Positions 1 through 6,116 are shown, counted from the first letter of the stretch. The stretch is 7,128 nt of DNA from RGIG6375 sp964472725 (GCA_964472725.1 CAYYLZ010000086.1:1-7128), one strand, 5' to 3'. A program made the numbers and translations. The notes: a model not told the origin generated them from the letters alone.

Positions 1-16
1 CGTAGTAAACTAACAT

Positions 17-40
17 AATAATACGTTTAAATAATACGTT
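17..40. repeat. Tandem 11-bp direct repeat upstream of guaB
   Basis: AATAATACGTT occurs at 17-27 and again, identically, at 30-40, with TA between the copies, so the period is 13 bases. It lies in the leader directly before the guaB ribosome binding site. CATAAT at 14-19 resembles a sigma-A -10 box, but the matching -35 would lie outside the window. The repeat could be a protein binding site, part of a leader RNA, or a slippage duplication in AT-rich DNA. The repeat itself is directly visible; any function is inference. Confidence 0.6.
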
Positions 41-49
41 GGAGAGGAG
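41..49 (+). promoter_or_regulatory. Ribosome binding site fixing a TTG start for guaB
   Basis: GGAGAGGAG lies nine bases before the TTG at 59-61. It supports a TTG start, since the reading frame has no ATG until residue 56, well inside the conserved catalytic domain. Confidence 0.85.
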
Positions 50-58
50 CTGTTTGCT

Positions 59-1534
59 TTGGCAGAAAAAACAAGTTTTTATGACAGAATAGTCGGTGAA
101 GGCATCACCTTTGACGACGTCCTTCTGGTGCCTTCCGCCAGCGAGGTCGTTCCCAATCAGGTTGATCTTTCCACCTGGCTTACAAAGAAAATAAAGCTTA
201 ATATCCCCCTGGTCAGTGCAGCTATGGATACCGTAACCGAATCCCGCATGGCTATTGCTCTGGCACGAGAGGGCGGCATTGGTATTATTCATAAGAATAT
301 GTCCATCGACCAGCAGGCTGAGCAGGTCGATATGGTAAAGCGTTCCGAAAACGGCGTCATTTCTAATCCTTTCTATCTTTCTCCCGAGAACACTCTTGCT
401 CAGGCTGATGAGCTTATGGGCAAGTTCAAGATCTCCGGTGTGCCGATCGTTGAGAACGGCAAACTTGTTGGCATCATTACCAACCGTGACATGAAGTTCG
501 AGGAAAATATGGACAGACCCATCTATGAGGTCATGACCAAGGAAAACCTTATCACTGCTAAGGAAGGCACCACCCTCGAGCAGGCAAAGGATATCCTTCG
601 CCAGCATAAGATTGAAAAGCTCCCCATCGTAGACGATAATTATGCTCTTAAGGGCCTTATCACCATCAAGGATATTGAGAAGGCCGTTACCTATCCCCGC
701 AGCGCAAGAGATGAGAAAGGCAGACTTCTTGTCGGCGCCGCACTGGGTATCACCGCTGACGTTCTTGACAGAGCGGCCGCTCTTATCGACGCCGGCGTAG
801 ACGTTCTGGGTCTCGACTCCGCTCACGGCCACTCCAGGAACGTTCTCAAGTGCATTGACATGATCAAGTCCAAGTATCCTGACGTTCAGCTCATTGCAGG
901 TAATGTCGCTACCGCAGAGGGTACCCGCGACCTCATCAAGGCTGGCGCAGACTGCGTCAAGGTCGGTATCGGCCCCGGCTCCATCTGCACCACCCGCGTT
1001 ATCGCAGGTATCGGCGTTCCCCAGATTACTGCCGTTGCTGACGCTGCCGAGGCAGCTGCTGAGTTCGGTATTCCGATCATCGCAGACGGCGGTATCAAGT
1101 ATTCCGGTGACATCGTTAAGGCTCTCGGCGCAGGCGCCAGTGTTGTAATGATGGGTTCTCTCTTCGCAGGCTGCGAGGAAAGTCCCGGTGAAACCGAGAT
1201 TTATCAGGGTCGTCAGTTCAAGGTATACCGCGGCATGGGTTCTCTCGCTGCTATGGCAAACGGCAGCAAGGATCGTTATTTCCAGGAGAACGCAAAGAAG
1301 CTGGTTCCCGAAGGCGTAGAAGGCCGTGTGCCTTATAAGGGAAGTGTTACTGATACCATCTACCAGATGATCGGCGGTATCCGCTCCGGTATGGGCTACT
1401 GCGGAACTCCCACCATCGAAGATCTGCGCACCAAGTCCAAGTTCATCAAGATTACCGGTGCCGCTCTTAAGGAGAGCCACCCCCACGATATCTATATCAC
1501 CAAGGAAGCTCCCAACTACAGCACCAACCAGTAA
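59..1534 (+). CDS. guaB: Inosine-5'-monophosphate dehydrogenase
   Basis: GuaB oxidises IMP to XMP with NAD+, the committed step of guanine nucleotide synthesis, in the cytosol as a tetramer or octamer. The 491-residue product has the usual bacterial length. The N-terminal barrel part carries GITFDDVLLVP (15-25). Two CBS modules follow at about 95-150 and 155-210 (VMT at 158-160), the Bateman domain that binds adenine/guanine nucleotides in this family. The barrel then resumes with GIGPGSICTTR (304-313), where Cys310 is the catalytic nucleophile, IADGGIKYSG (341-350) for IMP phosphate, RGMGSLAAM (391-399), and the mobile flap with Arg406-Tyr407 and EGVEGRVPYKG (418-428). The start is TTG at 59, chosen from the GGAGAGGAG site. 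Codons favour C endings, as in alaS, suggesting high expression. A sirtuin gene follows after 18 bases with no terminator between. The family assignment is secure. Confidence 0.98.
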   Translation: MAEKTSFYDRIVGEGITFDDVLLVPSASEVVPNQVDLSTWLTKKIKLNIPLVSAAMDTVTESRMAIALAREGGIGIIHKNMSIDQQAEQVDMVKRSENGVISNPFYLSPENTLAQADELMGKFKISGVPIVENGKLVGIITNRDMKFEENMDRPIYEVMTKENLITAKEGTTLEQAKDILRQHKIEKLPIVDDNYALKGLITIKDIEKAVTYPRSARDEKGRLLVGAALGITADVLDRAAALIDAGVDVLGLDSAHGHSRNVLKCIDMIKSKYPDVQLIAGNVATAEGTRDLIKAGADCVKVGIGPGSICTTRVIAGIGVPQITAVADAAEAAAEFGIPIIADGGIKYSGDIVKALGAGASVVMMGSLFAGCEESPGETEIYQGRQFKVYRGMGSLAAMANGSKDRYFQENAKKLVPEGVEGRVPYKGSVTDTIYQMIGGIRSGMGYCGTPTIEDLRTKSKFIKITGAALKESHPHDIYITKEAPNYSTNQ

Positions 1535-1552
1535 TCAGTAAAGAGGTTTCTT

Positions 1553-2269
1553 ATGACTGAAAGCGTAAAAACGCTTAAGCAGTGGATAGAAAACTCGGAT
1601 AATATCGTGTTTTTCGGGGGCGCTGGAGTCAGTACCGAGTCCGGCATCCCCGATTTCCGAAGTGTGGACGGATTATATAACCTGAAGTATGATTATTCTC
1701 CGGAAACTATCATCAGCCACACATTTTTTATGCGCGACCCCGAGGAATTCTATCGCTTCTATAAGGATAAAATGATATATACCGATGCAAAGCCCAATGC
1801 CTGCCATTTGAAGCTGGCTCAGCTTGAAGCGGAGGGTAAGATCAAGGCCGTTATAACTCAGAATATTGACGGTCTGCATCAGCTTGCCGGAAGCAGGGAG
1901 GTAATGGAGCTTCACGGTACTATCCATAAAAACAGATGTATGCATTGCGGCAAGAAGTATGAGCTGGATTATATCGTTGGCTCCGACGGCGTGCCCAAAT
2001 GCAGCTGCGGCGGTACGGTCAAGCCCGAGGTCGTTCTCTATGAAGAAGGCCTTGACGATACTACCGTGCGCAAGTCTGTGGATTATATAAGAAATGCCGA
2101 TGTGCTCATAATCGGCGGAACCTCCCTTACGGTTTATCCGGCGGCGGGACTTCTGCAGTATTATCGCGGCAATAAGCTTGTCCTTATAAACAAATCGCCT
2201 ACGCCCTATGACAGCGATGCAGATCTGCTGATCGCTGACAAGATAGGCGAAGTATTCTCCCAACTTTGA
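1553..2269 (+). CDS. SIR2-family NAD-dependent protein deacetylase (sirtuin)
   Basis: Sirtuins remove acyl groups from lysines using NAD+, releasing nicotinamide and O-acyl-ADP-ribose. The 238-residue protein is a compact, complete bacterial sirtuin. Visible motifs are the NAD-binding GAGVSTESGIPDFRS (23-37), QNIDGLH (103-109), catalytic His121 in the HG pair, a zinc ribbon from Cys129, Cys132, Cys150 and Cys152 (CMHC and CSC), and the late Rossmann motif GGTSLTVYPAAGL (188-200). The Ala/Tyr/Arg pattern typical of CobB/SIRT5-like desuccinylases is not evident, so plain deacetylase activity is more likely; targets are unknown. The start ATG has AAAGAGG at 1540-1546, six bases upstream. It sits 18 bases after guaB and 8 bases before the glycosyltransferase, so it is probably cotranscribed. 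No gene symbol is given because CobB and SrtN names would imply an orthology I cannot test. Confidence 0.94.
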   Translation: MTESVKTLKQWIENSDNIVFFGGAGVSTESGIPDFRSVDGLYNLKYDYSPETIISHTFFMRDPEEFYRFYKDKMIYTDAKPNACHLKLAQLEAEGKIKAVITQNIDGLHQLAGSREVMELHGTIHKNRCMHCGKKYELDYIVGSDGVPKCSCGGTVKPEVVLYEEGLDDTTVRKSVDYIRNADVLIIGGTSLTVYPAAGLLQYYRGNKLVLINKSPTPYDSDADLLIADKIGEVFSQL

Positions 2270-2277
2270 GGTAATCT

Positions 2278-3006
2278 ATGCGTACTGAAGTATTGGGCGT
2301 AGAATTCGATAATCTTAATATGGAAGAGGCCGCAGCCAAAGCCTTTGAGCTTATGGAGCAGCGGCGCAGCGCTTATGTAGTCACGCCAAATCCGGAAATC
2401 GTCTGGATGTGTCGTGACAATGCTGCGTTAAAGGAGTCTGTTGCGGCGGCCGACCTTGTGGTGCCGGACGGCATCGGAGTAATATACGGAGCGAAGATAC
2501 TTGGTGTTTCGCTGAAAGGCAGAGTGCCCGGTATCGACCTCGGTACGAAACTTTTTGCACGCTTGTCCGAAACAGGAAAGACTCTTTATCTGCTGGGCGC
2601 AAAGCCCGGCATAGCCGAGAAGGCGGCTGAGAATATTTCAGCGCAGTTTCCGGGGATAAAGATATGTGGAACGGCTGACGGTTACTTCAAGGACGATGCG
2701 CCCGTTATTGAGAAAATAAACGCGGCCGCACCCGACCTGCTGCTGGTTTGCCTCGGTGCGCCCAAGCAGGAGATATGGATGCATAATAACGCGTCAAAGC
2801 TCAATGTAGGCCTTATGATGGGTCTTGGCGGTGTGCTTGACGTATTTGCCGGCACGGTGCGGCGTGCGCCGGAAAGCTGGCAGAAGCTCGGTATTGAGTG
2901 GCTGTACCGTCTTATAAAGCAGCCGAGCAGAATTCAAAGAATGATAAAGCTGCCGATATTCCTTTTTGCGGCTGTCGGCGCAAGAATAAGAGGAAAGAAA
3001 TCATGA
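2278..3006 (+). CDS. tagA: WecG/TagA/CpsF-family glycosyltransferase (probable ManNAc transferase)
   Basis: This 242-residue protein belongs to the WecG/TagA/CpsF family (GT26). TagA/TarA transfers N-acetylmannosamine from the UDP sugar to GlcNAc-diphospho-undecaprenol, making the linkage unit that joins wall polymers to peptidoglycan; WecG uses a different sugar. Seen motifs are TPNPE (36-40), VPDGIG (62-67) with the presumed catalytic Asp64, LYLLGAKPG (103-111), GAPKQE (160-165), GLGGVLDVFAG (182-192), RRAPESW (195-201) and the basic C-terminal tail EWLYRLIKQPSRIQR (207-221), which in TagA helps membrane binding. Length is normal. The start ATG follows GAGGT at 2268-2272, which overlaps the sirtuin stop codon, suggesting translational coupling. 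The stop overlaps the tmk start as ATGA. The family is secure. The exact donor sugar is inferred from Gram-positive context, and no other teichoic acid genes are visible here. Confidence 0.9.
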   Translation: MRTEVLGVEFDNLNMEEAAAKAFELMEQRRSAYVVTPNPEIVWMCRDNAALKESVAAADLVVPDGIGVIYGAKILGVSLKGRVPGIDLGTKLFARLSETGKTLYLLGAKPGIAEKAAENISAQFPGIKICGTADGYFKDDAPVIEKINAAAPDLLLVCLGAPKQEIWMHNNASKLNVGLMMGLGGVLDVFAGTVRRAPESWQKLGIEWLYRLIKQPSRIQRMIKLPIFLFAAVGARIRGKKS

Positions 3007-3671
3007 GCAGAGGAAAGCTGATAGTATTTGAGGGCATCGACGGCTCCGGTAAGTCAACTCAATATAAGCTGCTATGCGAGAAACTCAGGGCCGATGGCGT
3101 TGAATTCAGAAGCCTTGTCTTTCCCCAGTATTCCGAGCCTTCTTCGGCGCTCATAAGAATGTACCTCGGCGGAGAATTCGGATCTCGTCCCGGTGATGTG
3201 AATGCCTACGCGGCGTCCACTTTTTTTGCAGTCGACAGATTTGCCTCATATAAAAAGGAATGGGGCGAGTATTATGAAAACGGCGGGCTTATAATAACTG
3301 ACAGATACGCCACTTCAAACGCTGTCCATCAGGCCTCCAAGCTCAGCAGGGAGGAGCGCCGCCCCTTCTTCGATTGGCTTTATGATTTGGAATACACGAA
3401 AATGGGCCTGCCCGCACCGGACATGGTCGTTTTCATGGATATAAGTGCCGACGCAGCGTCGGCTCAGATGCGCAGTCGTGAAAATGCAACCGGCACCTCC
3501 GCTGATATTCACGAAAAGGATATGGAATATCTGGCGAGCTGCTGTGATGCGGCTCGTGACGCGGCAGATTTCTACTCATGGAATCGTGTGGATTGCCTTG
3601 AGAACGGCAAAATGCGTACAATAGAGGATATTCATGCGGAGGTCGTAGAGCTGGTTTCCAATCAGCATTGA
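3003..3671 (+). CDS. tmk: Thymidylate kinase, divergent clostridial type
   Basis: Thymidylate kinase converts dTMP to dTDP with ATP, an essential step to dTTP. The 222-residue product starts MSRGKLIVFEG and carries a P-loop GIDGSGKST (11-19), FP (40-41), an Arg-containing segment FAVDRFASYK (75-84), the TMK-type DRYATSNAVHQ (100-110) and a lid-like region at about 157-175. The start at 3003 overlaps the preceding stop by four bases, with AAGAGGAAAG (2988-2997) upstream. A longer in-frame opening from 2898 exists but lies wholly inside the glycosyltransferase gene and adds no family sequence. Oddities: the lid reads SADIHEKD, with Ile where many bacterial dTMP kinases have the Arg of a DR-x-E pattern, and the middle (PSSALIRMYLGGEFG, DVNAYAAST) is unlike E. 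coli Tmk. I recall this form from clostridia annotated as dTMP kinase. A broader deoxynucleoside monophosphate kinase role is possible. Confidence 0.88.
   Translation: MSRGKLIVFEGIDGSGKSTQYKLLCEKLRADGVEFRSLVFPQYSEPSSALIRMYLGGEFGSRPGDVNAYAASTFFAVDRFASYKKEWGEYYENGGLIITDRYATSNAVHQASKLSREERRPFFDWLYDLEYTKMGLPAPDMVVFMDISADAASAQMRSRENATGTSADIHEKDMEYLASCCDAARDAADFYSWNRVDCLENGKMRTIEDIHAEVVELVSNQH
3447..3463. repeat. Short perfect inverted repeat inside tmk
   Basis: GCCGACGC (3447-3454) and GCGTCGGC (3456-3463) are exact reverse complements around one A, allowing a seven-pair stem with a CAG loop. It encodes an Ala/Ser/Asp stretch of Tmk (about residues 149-154). No T-run follows, so it is not a terminator. 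It may be a by-product of alanine-rich coding. Confidence 0.4.
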
Positions 3672-3689
3672 GGACCGAAATCACTAAAA

Positions 3690-3700
3690 AAGGAAGTGAG
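3690..3700 (+). promoter_or_regulatory. Ribosome binding site deciding the DJ-1 family start
   Basis: AAGGAAGTGAG ends just before the ATG at 3704, with the AAGGA core nine bases away. It favours ATG 3704 over the in-frame TTG at 3668, which overlaps the tmk stop and would add 12 residues absent from family members. Confidence 0.8.
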
Positions 3701-3703
3701 CAT

Positions 3704-4243
3704 ATGGTATACATTCTTCTTGGCAAGGGTTTCGAAGAAATAGAGGCTGTAGCGCCTCTTGATATTCTCAGACGAGGCGGAGTAGAGGCTGTTTTTGCCG
3801 GAATCGGTGGCTTGACCGTTGAGGGCGCTCATGGTATAGCGATAAACTGCGATACGTCCGTTGCGGCAATAAAGCAGGATGATATTGATATGCTCGTTGT
3901 TCCAGGCGGTCTTGGCGGCGTTGAAAGTATCCTGAGCAGTCAGACCGCTATGGAGCTTATAAAAAATGCAGGGGATAAGGGTATTGCCCTTGCCGCGATA
4001 TGCGCAGGTCCCACAGTTCTTTACAAGCTTGGCTTCCTCAATGGAGTAAAGGCTGTATGCTACCCCGGCATGGAAGAGGAAATGCCCGGTGGTAAATTTG
4101 GCGAAAGCCCCGCCTGTGTGGACGGTAAGATAATTACCGGTCGAGGCCCCGGTGCCGCTCTCGAATTCGGTTTTGAGCTGCTTAGATATTTCAAGGGCAG
4201 CGATGCTGTGGAAGAACTGCGTAAGTCAATGGTTTGCTCATAA
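3704..4243 (+). CDS. DJ-1/PfpI-family protein (YajL/ThiJ-like)
   Basis: The 179-residue protein matches the DJ-1/PfpI superfamily of class I glutamine-amidotransferase-like folds. The start MVYILLGKGFEEIEAVAPLD is typical. Glu14 corresponds to DJ-1 Glu18, and Cys100 in the nucleophile elbow AAICAGP (97-103) corresponds to DJ-1 Cys106. LVVPGGLGGVE (64-74) and the C-terminal TGRGPGAALEFGFELL (145-160) complete the signature. Where human DJ-1 has His126 after the core Thr, this protein has Tyr120 (CYPG), so a classical Cys-His pair is not evident. Proposed DJ-1 family roles include oxidative-stress sensing, chaperone activity and glyoxalase or deglycase activity; the last is disputed, and none can be assigned from sequence. 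It is the last gene of the guaB-led set, 32 bases after tmk, and a hairpin follows seven bases after its stop. Translation is assigned from ATG 3704 by its ribosome binding site. Confidence 0.92.
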   Translation: MVYILLGKGFEEIEAVAPLDILRRGGVEAVFAGIGGLTVEGAHGIAINCDTSVAAIKQDDIDMLVVPGGLGGVESILSSQTAMELIKNAGDKGIALAAICAGPTVLYKLGFLNGVKAVCYPGMEEEMPGGKFGESPACVDGKIITGRGPGAALEFGFELLRYFKGSDAVEELRKSMVCS

Positions 4244-4245
4244 TA

Positions 4246-4272
4246 AAATGAGGCTCTCGTTAAGAGAGCCTC
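4246..4272 (-). terminator. Rho-independent terminator, best formed on the minus strand, possibly shared
   Basis: GAGGCTCTC (4250-4258), loop GTTAA, and GAGAGCCTC (4264-4272) make a perfect nine-pair stem with a five-base loop. Read on the minus strand, the stem is followed by ATTTTATTA, a reasonable U tract, placing it 12 bases after the stop of the small Cys-rich gene. Read on the plus strand, the stem follows the DJ-1 family stop but is trailed by GCGTATAGG, with no U run. It therefore clearly serves the minus-strand gene and may be only partly effective for the plus operon. Confidence 0.85.
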
Positions 4273-4284
4273 GCGTATAGGAAA

Positions 4285-4434
4285 TCAGCAGCAGGTGTTG
4301 GTGCAGCCGCCATTGCAGCCGCAGGAAGTGGTGTTGTAGCCACCGTTGCAGCCGTTGCCCCAGCCGCCGCAGCCGAAGAGGATTATGATGAGAATGATCC
4401 AGATCCAGCAGTTGTTGTTAGTTCCACAAAGCAT
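4285..4434 (-). CDS. Small Cys/Gly/Asn-rich protein with one hydrophobic segment, function unknown
   Basis: The 49-residue product begins MLCGTNNNCWIWIILIIILF. Residues 10-20 are strongly hydrophobic and could be a short membrane segment. The remainder (21-49) is almost all Gly, Cys, Asn and Thr. Nine Cys lie at 3, 9, 22, 29, 38, 40, 44, 48 and 49. It is a gene rather than chance for three reasons. AAAGGAA (plus positions 4442-4448) sits eight bases before the ATG. A hairpin terminator follows the stop at once. Codons are strongly biased to AAC (7 of 8 Asn) and TGC (8 of 9 Cys), as in guaB and alaS. An in-frame TTG at 4476 would add 14 residues but has no supporting site. I recognise no family. 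It loosely recalls small hydrophobic-plus-Gly spore proteins such as the YjcZ type, and Cys-rich modified or metal-binding peptides; neither is supported beyond composition. No modification enzyme gene is adjacent. Confidence 0.7.
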   Translation of the reverse strand: MLCGTNNNCWIWIILIIILFGCGGWGNGCNGGYNTTSCGCNGGCTNTCC

Positions 4435-4458
4435 GATTATGTTCCTTTCTCCGCGCTT

Positions 4459-4487
4459 AGATAATTCGGCTCCCAACGCGCGGTCAA
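4459..4487 (-). promoter_or_regulatory. Candidate promoter of the small Cys-rich gene
   Basis: On the minus strand, TTGACC (plus 4482-4487) is a good -35 box, followed after 17 bases by TTATCT (plus 4459-4464). Shifting by one gives TATCTA with an 18-base spacer; either -10 is weak. The position, about 25 bases before the ATG, is right. The -35 lies inside the loop of the 10-bp inverted repeat. This is inferred from consensus only. Confidence 0.4.
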
Positions 4488-4502
4488 ATATATTGGGAGC
4501 CG
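4467..4502. repeat. Perfect 10-bp inverted repeat in the divergent intergenic region
   Basis: CGGCTCCCAA (4467-4476) and TTGGGAGCCG (4493-4502) are exact reverse complements separated by 16 bases. The arms flank the candidate -35 of the minus-strand small gene, and one arm falls between its -35 and -10. This geometry suits an operator for a dimeric regulator. As RNA it could also form a hairpin with a large loop. No T-run follows on either strand, so it is not an intrinsic terminator. Confidence 0.65.
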
Positions 4503-4538
4503 CGATTGGTTCAGCGCCCTGCGCTTTACCTTTCGGCT

Positions 4539-4544
4539 TATACT
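4539..4544 (+). promoter_or_regulatory. Possible -10 element for mltG-alaS
   Basis: TATACT matches five of six bases of the sigma-A -10 and lies about 50 bases before the mltG start. No convincing -35 lies 16-18 bases upstream and there is no TGn extension. A promoter is expected here because the gene upstream points the other way, but its exact site is uncertain. Confidence 0.25.
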
Positions 4545-4594
4545 ATGCCGACAGCGCAAAATGTGTTACAGCCATCTGAGAAAAGAGGTGTGTG

Positions 4595-6103
4595 ATGGCA
4601 GAAAACAATAAGAAAAAGTTTAATGCTCTTCTTGACCGATTGGTAAGCATTGCCGAAAGTGTCAGCGAAGAGAGCTATGAGGAAGAAAAGAAAATCAAAG
4701 AGCAGGTTGAGGATGCCGCAGAGCCGGCGCAGCCTGAGGTTACTGTTGCCGAAACGAAGCTGCCACGTGATTTCTTCGACTTTGAAAAGGATTATGAGCC
4801 TGAAGCAAAGGAAAAAACACGCAAGATAGACAGCGGTGAAATATCCCAGCTTCTTGATATAAATGTCCCCGACACGCAGAACAGCGAAAAGGAGAACACG
4901 ATGGTGTTCAAAACGCCTCCCGAGGCGGTGGAAAACGAGTCTCGCGAGGATGTGGATGAAACTCATGTCTTCAAGAAAGTTGTCACTGACGATGAGTCGG
5001 AGGAGAACGACTATAAAGACGAGTATGAAGCCCGTGATTTCAGACCTATAAGACGCAACAGACATTACCGCACCGGCTGTATGGGCGGCATTATGTATTT
5101 CTTTGTGGTAGTTTGTATCAGTGTGGCGCTTGCTGCCATAGGCTGGCTTGCGGCTAACGACGTTCTTTCTCTTAACAAGGAGCTTGTTACTGCCGAAATA
5201 ACCGTCAGTGAAGACTTTACCATTAAAGAAGTGGCGCAGCAGCTTGAGGATAAGGGTATAATCGAGTATTCTTTCCTCTTCGAGATATTCTCCAAGTTTT
5301 CTACGGCAGAGGAAAAGATAACTCCGGGTACGTATACGCTGAGTTCCCATCTTGACTATCGCGCCATAGTTACAAATCTTAAGGAGACCGAAGGCCCTCT
5401 TAAAACCGTGAAAGTCACCATTCCTGAAGGTCGCAATATGGTGCAGACCTTCCAGCTGCTTGAAGATAAGGGCGTATGTGACGTTGATGTGCTGCTCGAA
5501 TGTGCGGCAAATTATGAGTTCGATTATGACTTCCTTGCCCAGGACAAGCTGGGGAACGAAAGCCGTCTTGAAGGTTACCTGTTCCCGGACACATATGAGT
5601 TCTACGTGGACTCCGACCCCGAGGACGCTATTGAAAAGTTCCTTGATAACTTTGAGCGTCGTGTTAAGGAGCATATGTACCTGCGAGCCGAGGAAATGGG
5701 ATATACCTTTGATGAAATCATGACCATCGCGTCTATGATAGAGATGGAAGCTGCCACCGACAGTGAGCGTACAACCATCGCGTCTGTAATTTATAACCGT
5801 CTTAACAGCTACGATTTCCCGCGCCTGCAGATAGATGCTACCGTACAGTATGCACTTGGCGAGCACAAGGATAGTCTTAGCTATGAAGATCTCCAGGTTG
5901 ACCATCCCTATAACACTTACGTCTATGAGGGACTGCCTCCCGGACCTATATCCAACCCCGGTATAACTTCTATCGGTGCAGCCCTTAACCCTGACGATAC
6001 CAACTATTATTACTATGCCCTCAGTACCGACGGCACCCACAGGTTCTTCACCTACTATTCGTCCTTCAAGGAGTTTACAAACAGCTCCGAATACGGCGGA
6101 TAA
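4595..6103 (+). CDS. mltG: Endolytic murein transglycosylase MltG (YceG-like)
   Basis: MltG is a membrane-bound lytic transglycosylase that cuts nascent peptidoglycan glycan strands and is thought to set strand length. The 502-residue protein has three parts. Residues 1-149 are a hydrophilic, Glu/Asp-rich cytoplasmic head. A basic patch RPIRRNRHYR (150-159) precedes one transmembrane helix at about 164-186. Outside are a LysM-like segment (about 200-265) and the YceG catalytic domain (about 270-495). Catalytic Glu383 lies in IASMIEMEA, corresponding to E. coli MltG Glu218. NRL (401-403), QIDATVQY (412-419) and GLPPGPISNPG (446-456) are family signatures. A 12-base direct repeat (5723-5734, 5774-5785) encodes the two TIAS motifs. 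E. coli MltG lacks such a long head; some Gram-positive forms have one. ATG 4595 is preferred over GTG 4592 because AGAGG (4584-4588) is then six bases away. alaS follows after 37 bases without a terminator. Confidence 0.95.
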   Translation: MAENNKKKFNALLDRLVSIAESVSEESYEEEKKIKEQVEDAAEPAQPEVTVAETKLPRDFFDFEKDYEPEAKEKTRKIDSGEISQLLDINVPDTQNSEKENTMVFKTPPEAVENESREDVDETHVFKKVVTDDESEENDYKDEYEARDFRPIRRNRHYRTGCMGGIMYFFVVVCISVALAAIGWLAANDVLSLNKELVTAEITVSEDFTIKEVAQQLEDKGIIEYSFLFEIFSKFSTAEEKITPGTYTLSSHLDYRAIVTNLKETEGPLKTVKVTIPEGRNMVQTFQLLEDKGVCDVDVLLECAANYEFDYDFLAQDKLGNESRLEGYLFPDTYEFYVDSDPEDAIEKFLDNFERRVKEHMYLRAEEMGYTFDEIMTIASMIEMEAATDSERTTIASVIYNRLNSYDFPRLQIDATVQYALGEHKDSLSYEDLQVDHPYNTYVYEGLPPGPISNPGITSIGAALNPDDTNYYYYALSTDGTHRFFTYYSSFKEFTNSSEYGG

Positions 6104-6106
6104 GCA

Positions 6107-6116
6107 GTAAATTTAC
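6107..6116. repeat. 10-bp palindrome in the mltG-alaS gap
   Basis: GTAAATTTAC is a perfect palindrome lying between the mltG stop and the alaS ribosome binding site. AT-rich palindromes of this length can occur by chance. No function is assigned. Confidence 0.3.

Noticed and set aside
1673..2263. A 196-codon minus-strand open frame antisense to the sirtuin gene
   Set aside because: Same register effect; no start site support or family resemblance.
2898..3002. An N-terminal extension of Tmk from an upstream in-frame ATG
   Set aside because: It lies entirely within the glycosyltransferase gene and encodes no kinase sequence. The overlapping ATGA start at 3003 has a good ribosome binding site.
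4346..4579. A 77-codon plus-strand frame over the small gene and intergenic region
   Set aside because: Pro/Gln-rich translation of the complement of Gly/Cys codons, without a ribosome binding site. The minus-strand reading has signals on both ends.
4435..4594. T-box or other riboswitch leader for mltG-alaS
   Set aside because: No T-box antiterminator sequence (the GGTGG-ACCGCG type) and no leader terminator with a T-run. The inverted repeat there is better explained otherwise.
4538..6040. A 500-codon open frame on the minus strand antisense to mltG
   Set aside because: It lies in exact codon register with mltG, so it stays open simply because mltG avoids TTA, CTA and TCA codons. The product has no recognisable domain, and mltG has clear family motifs.
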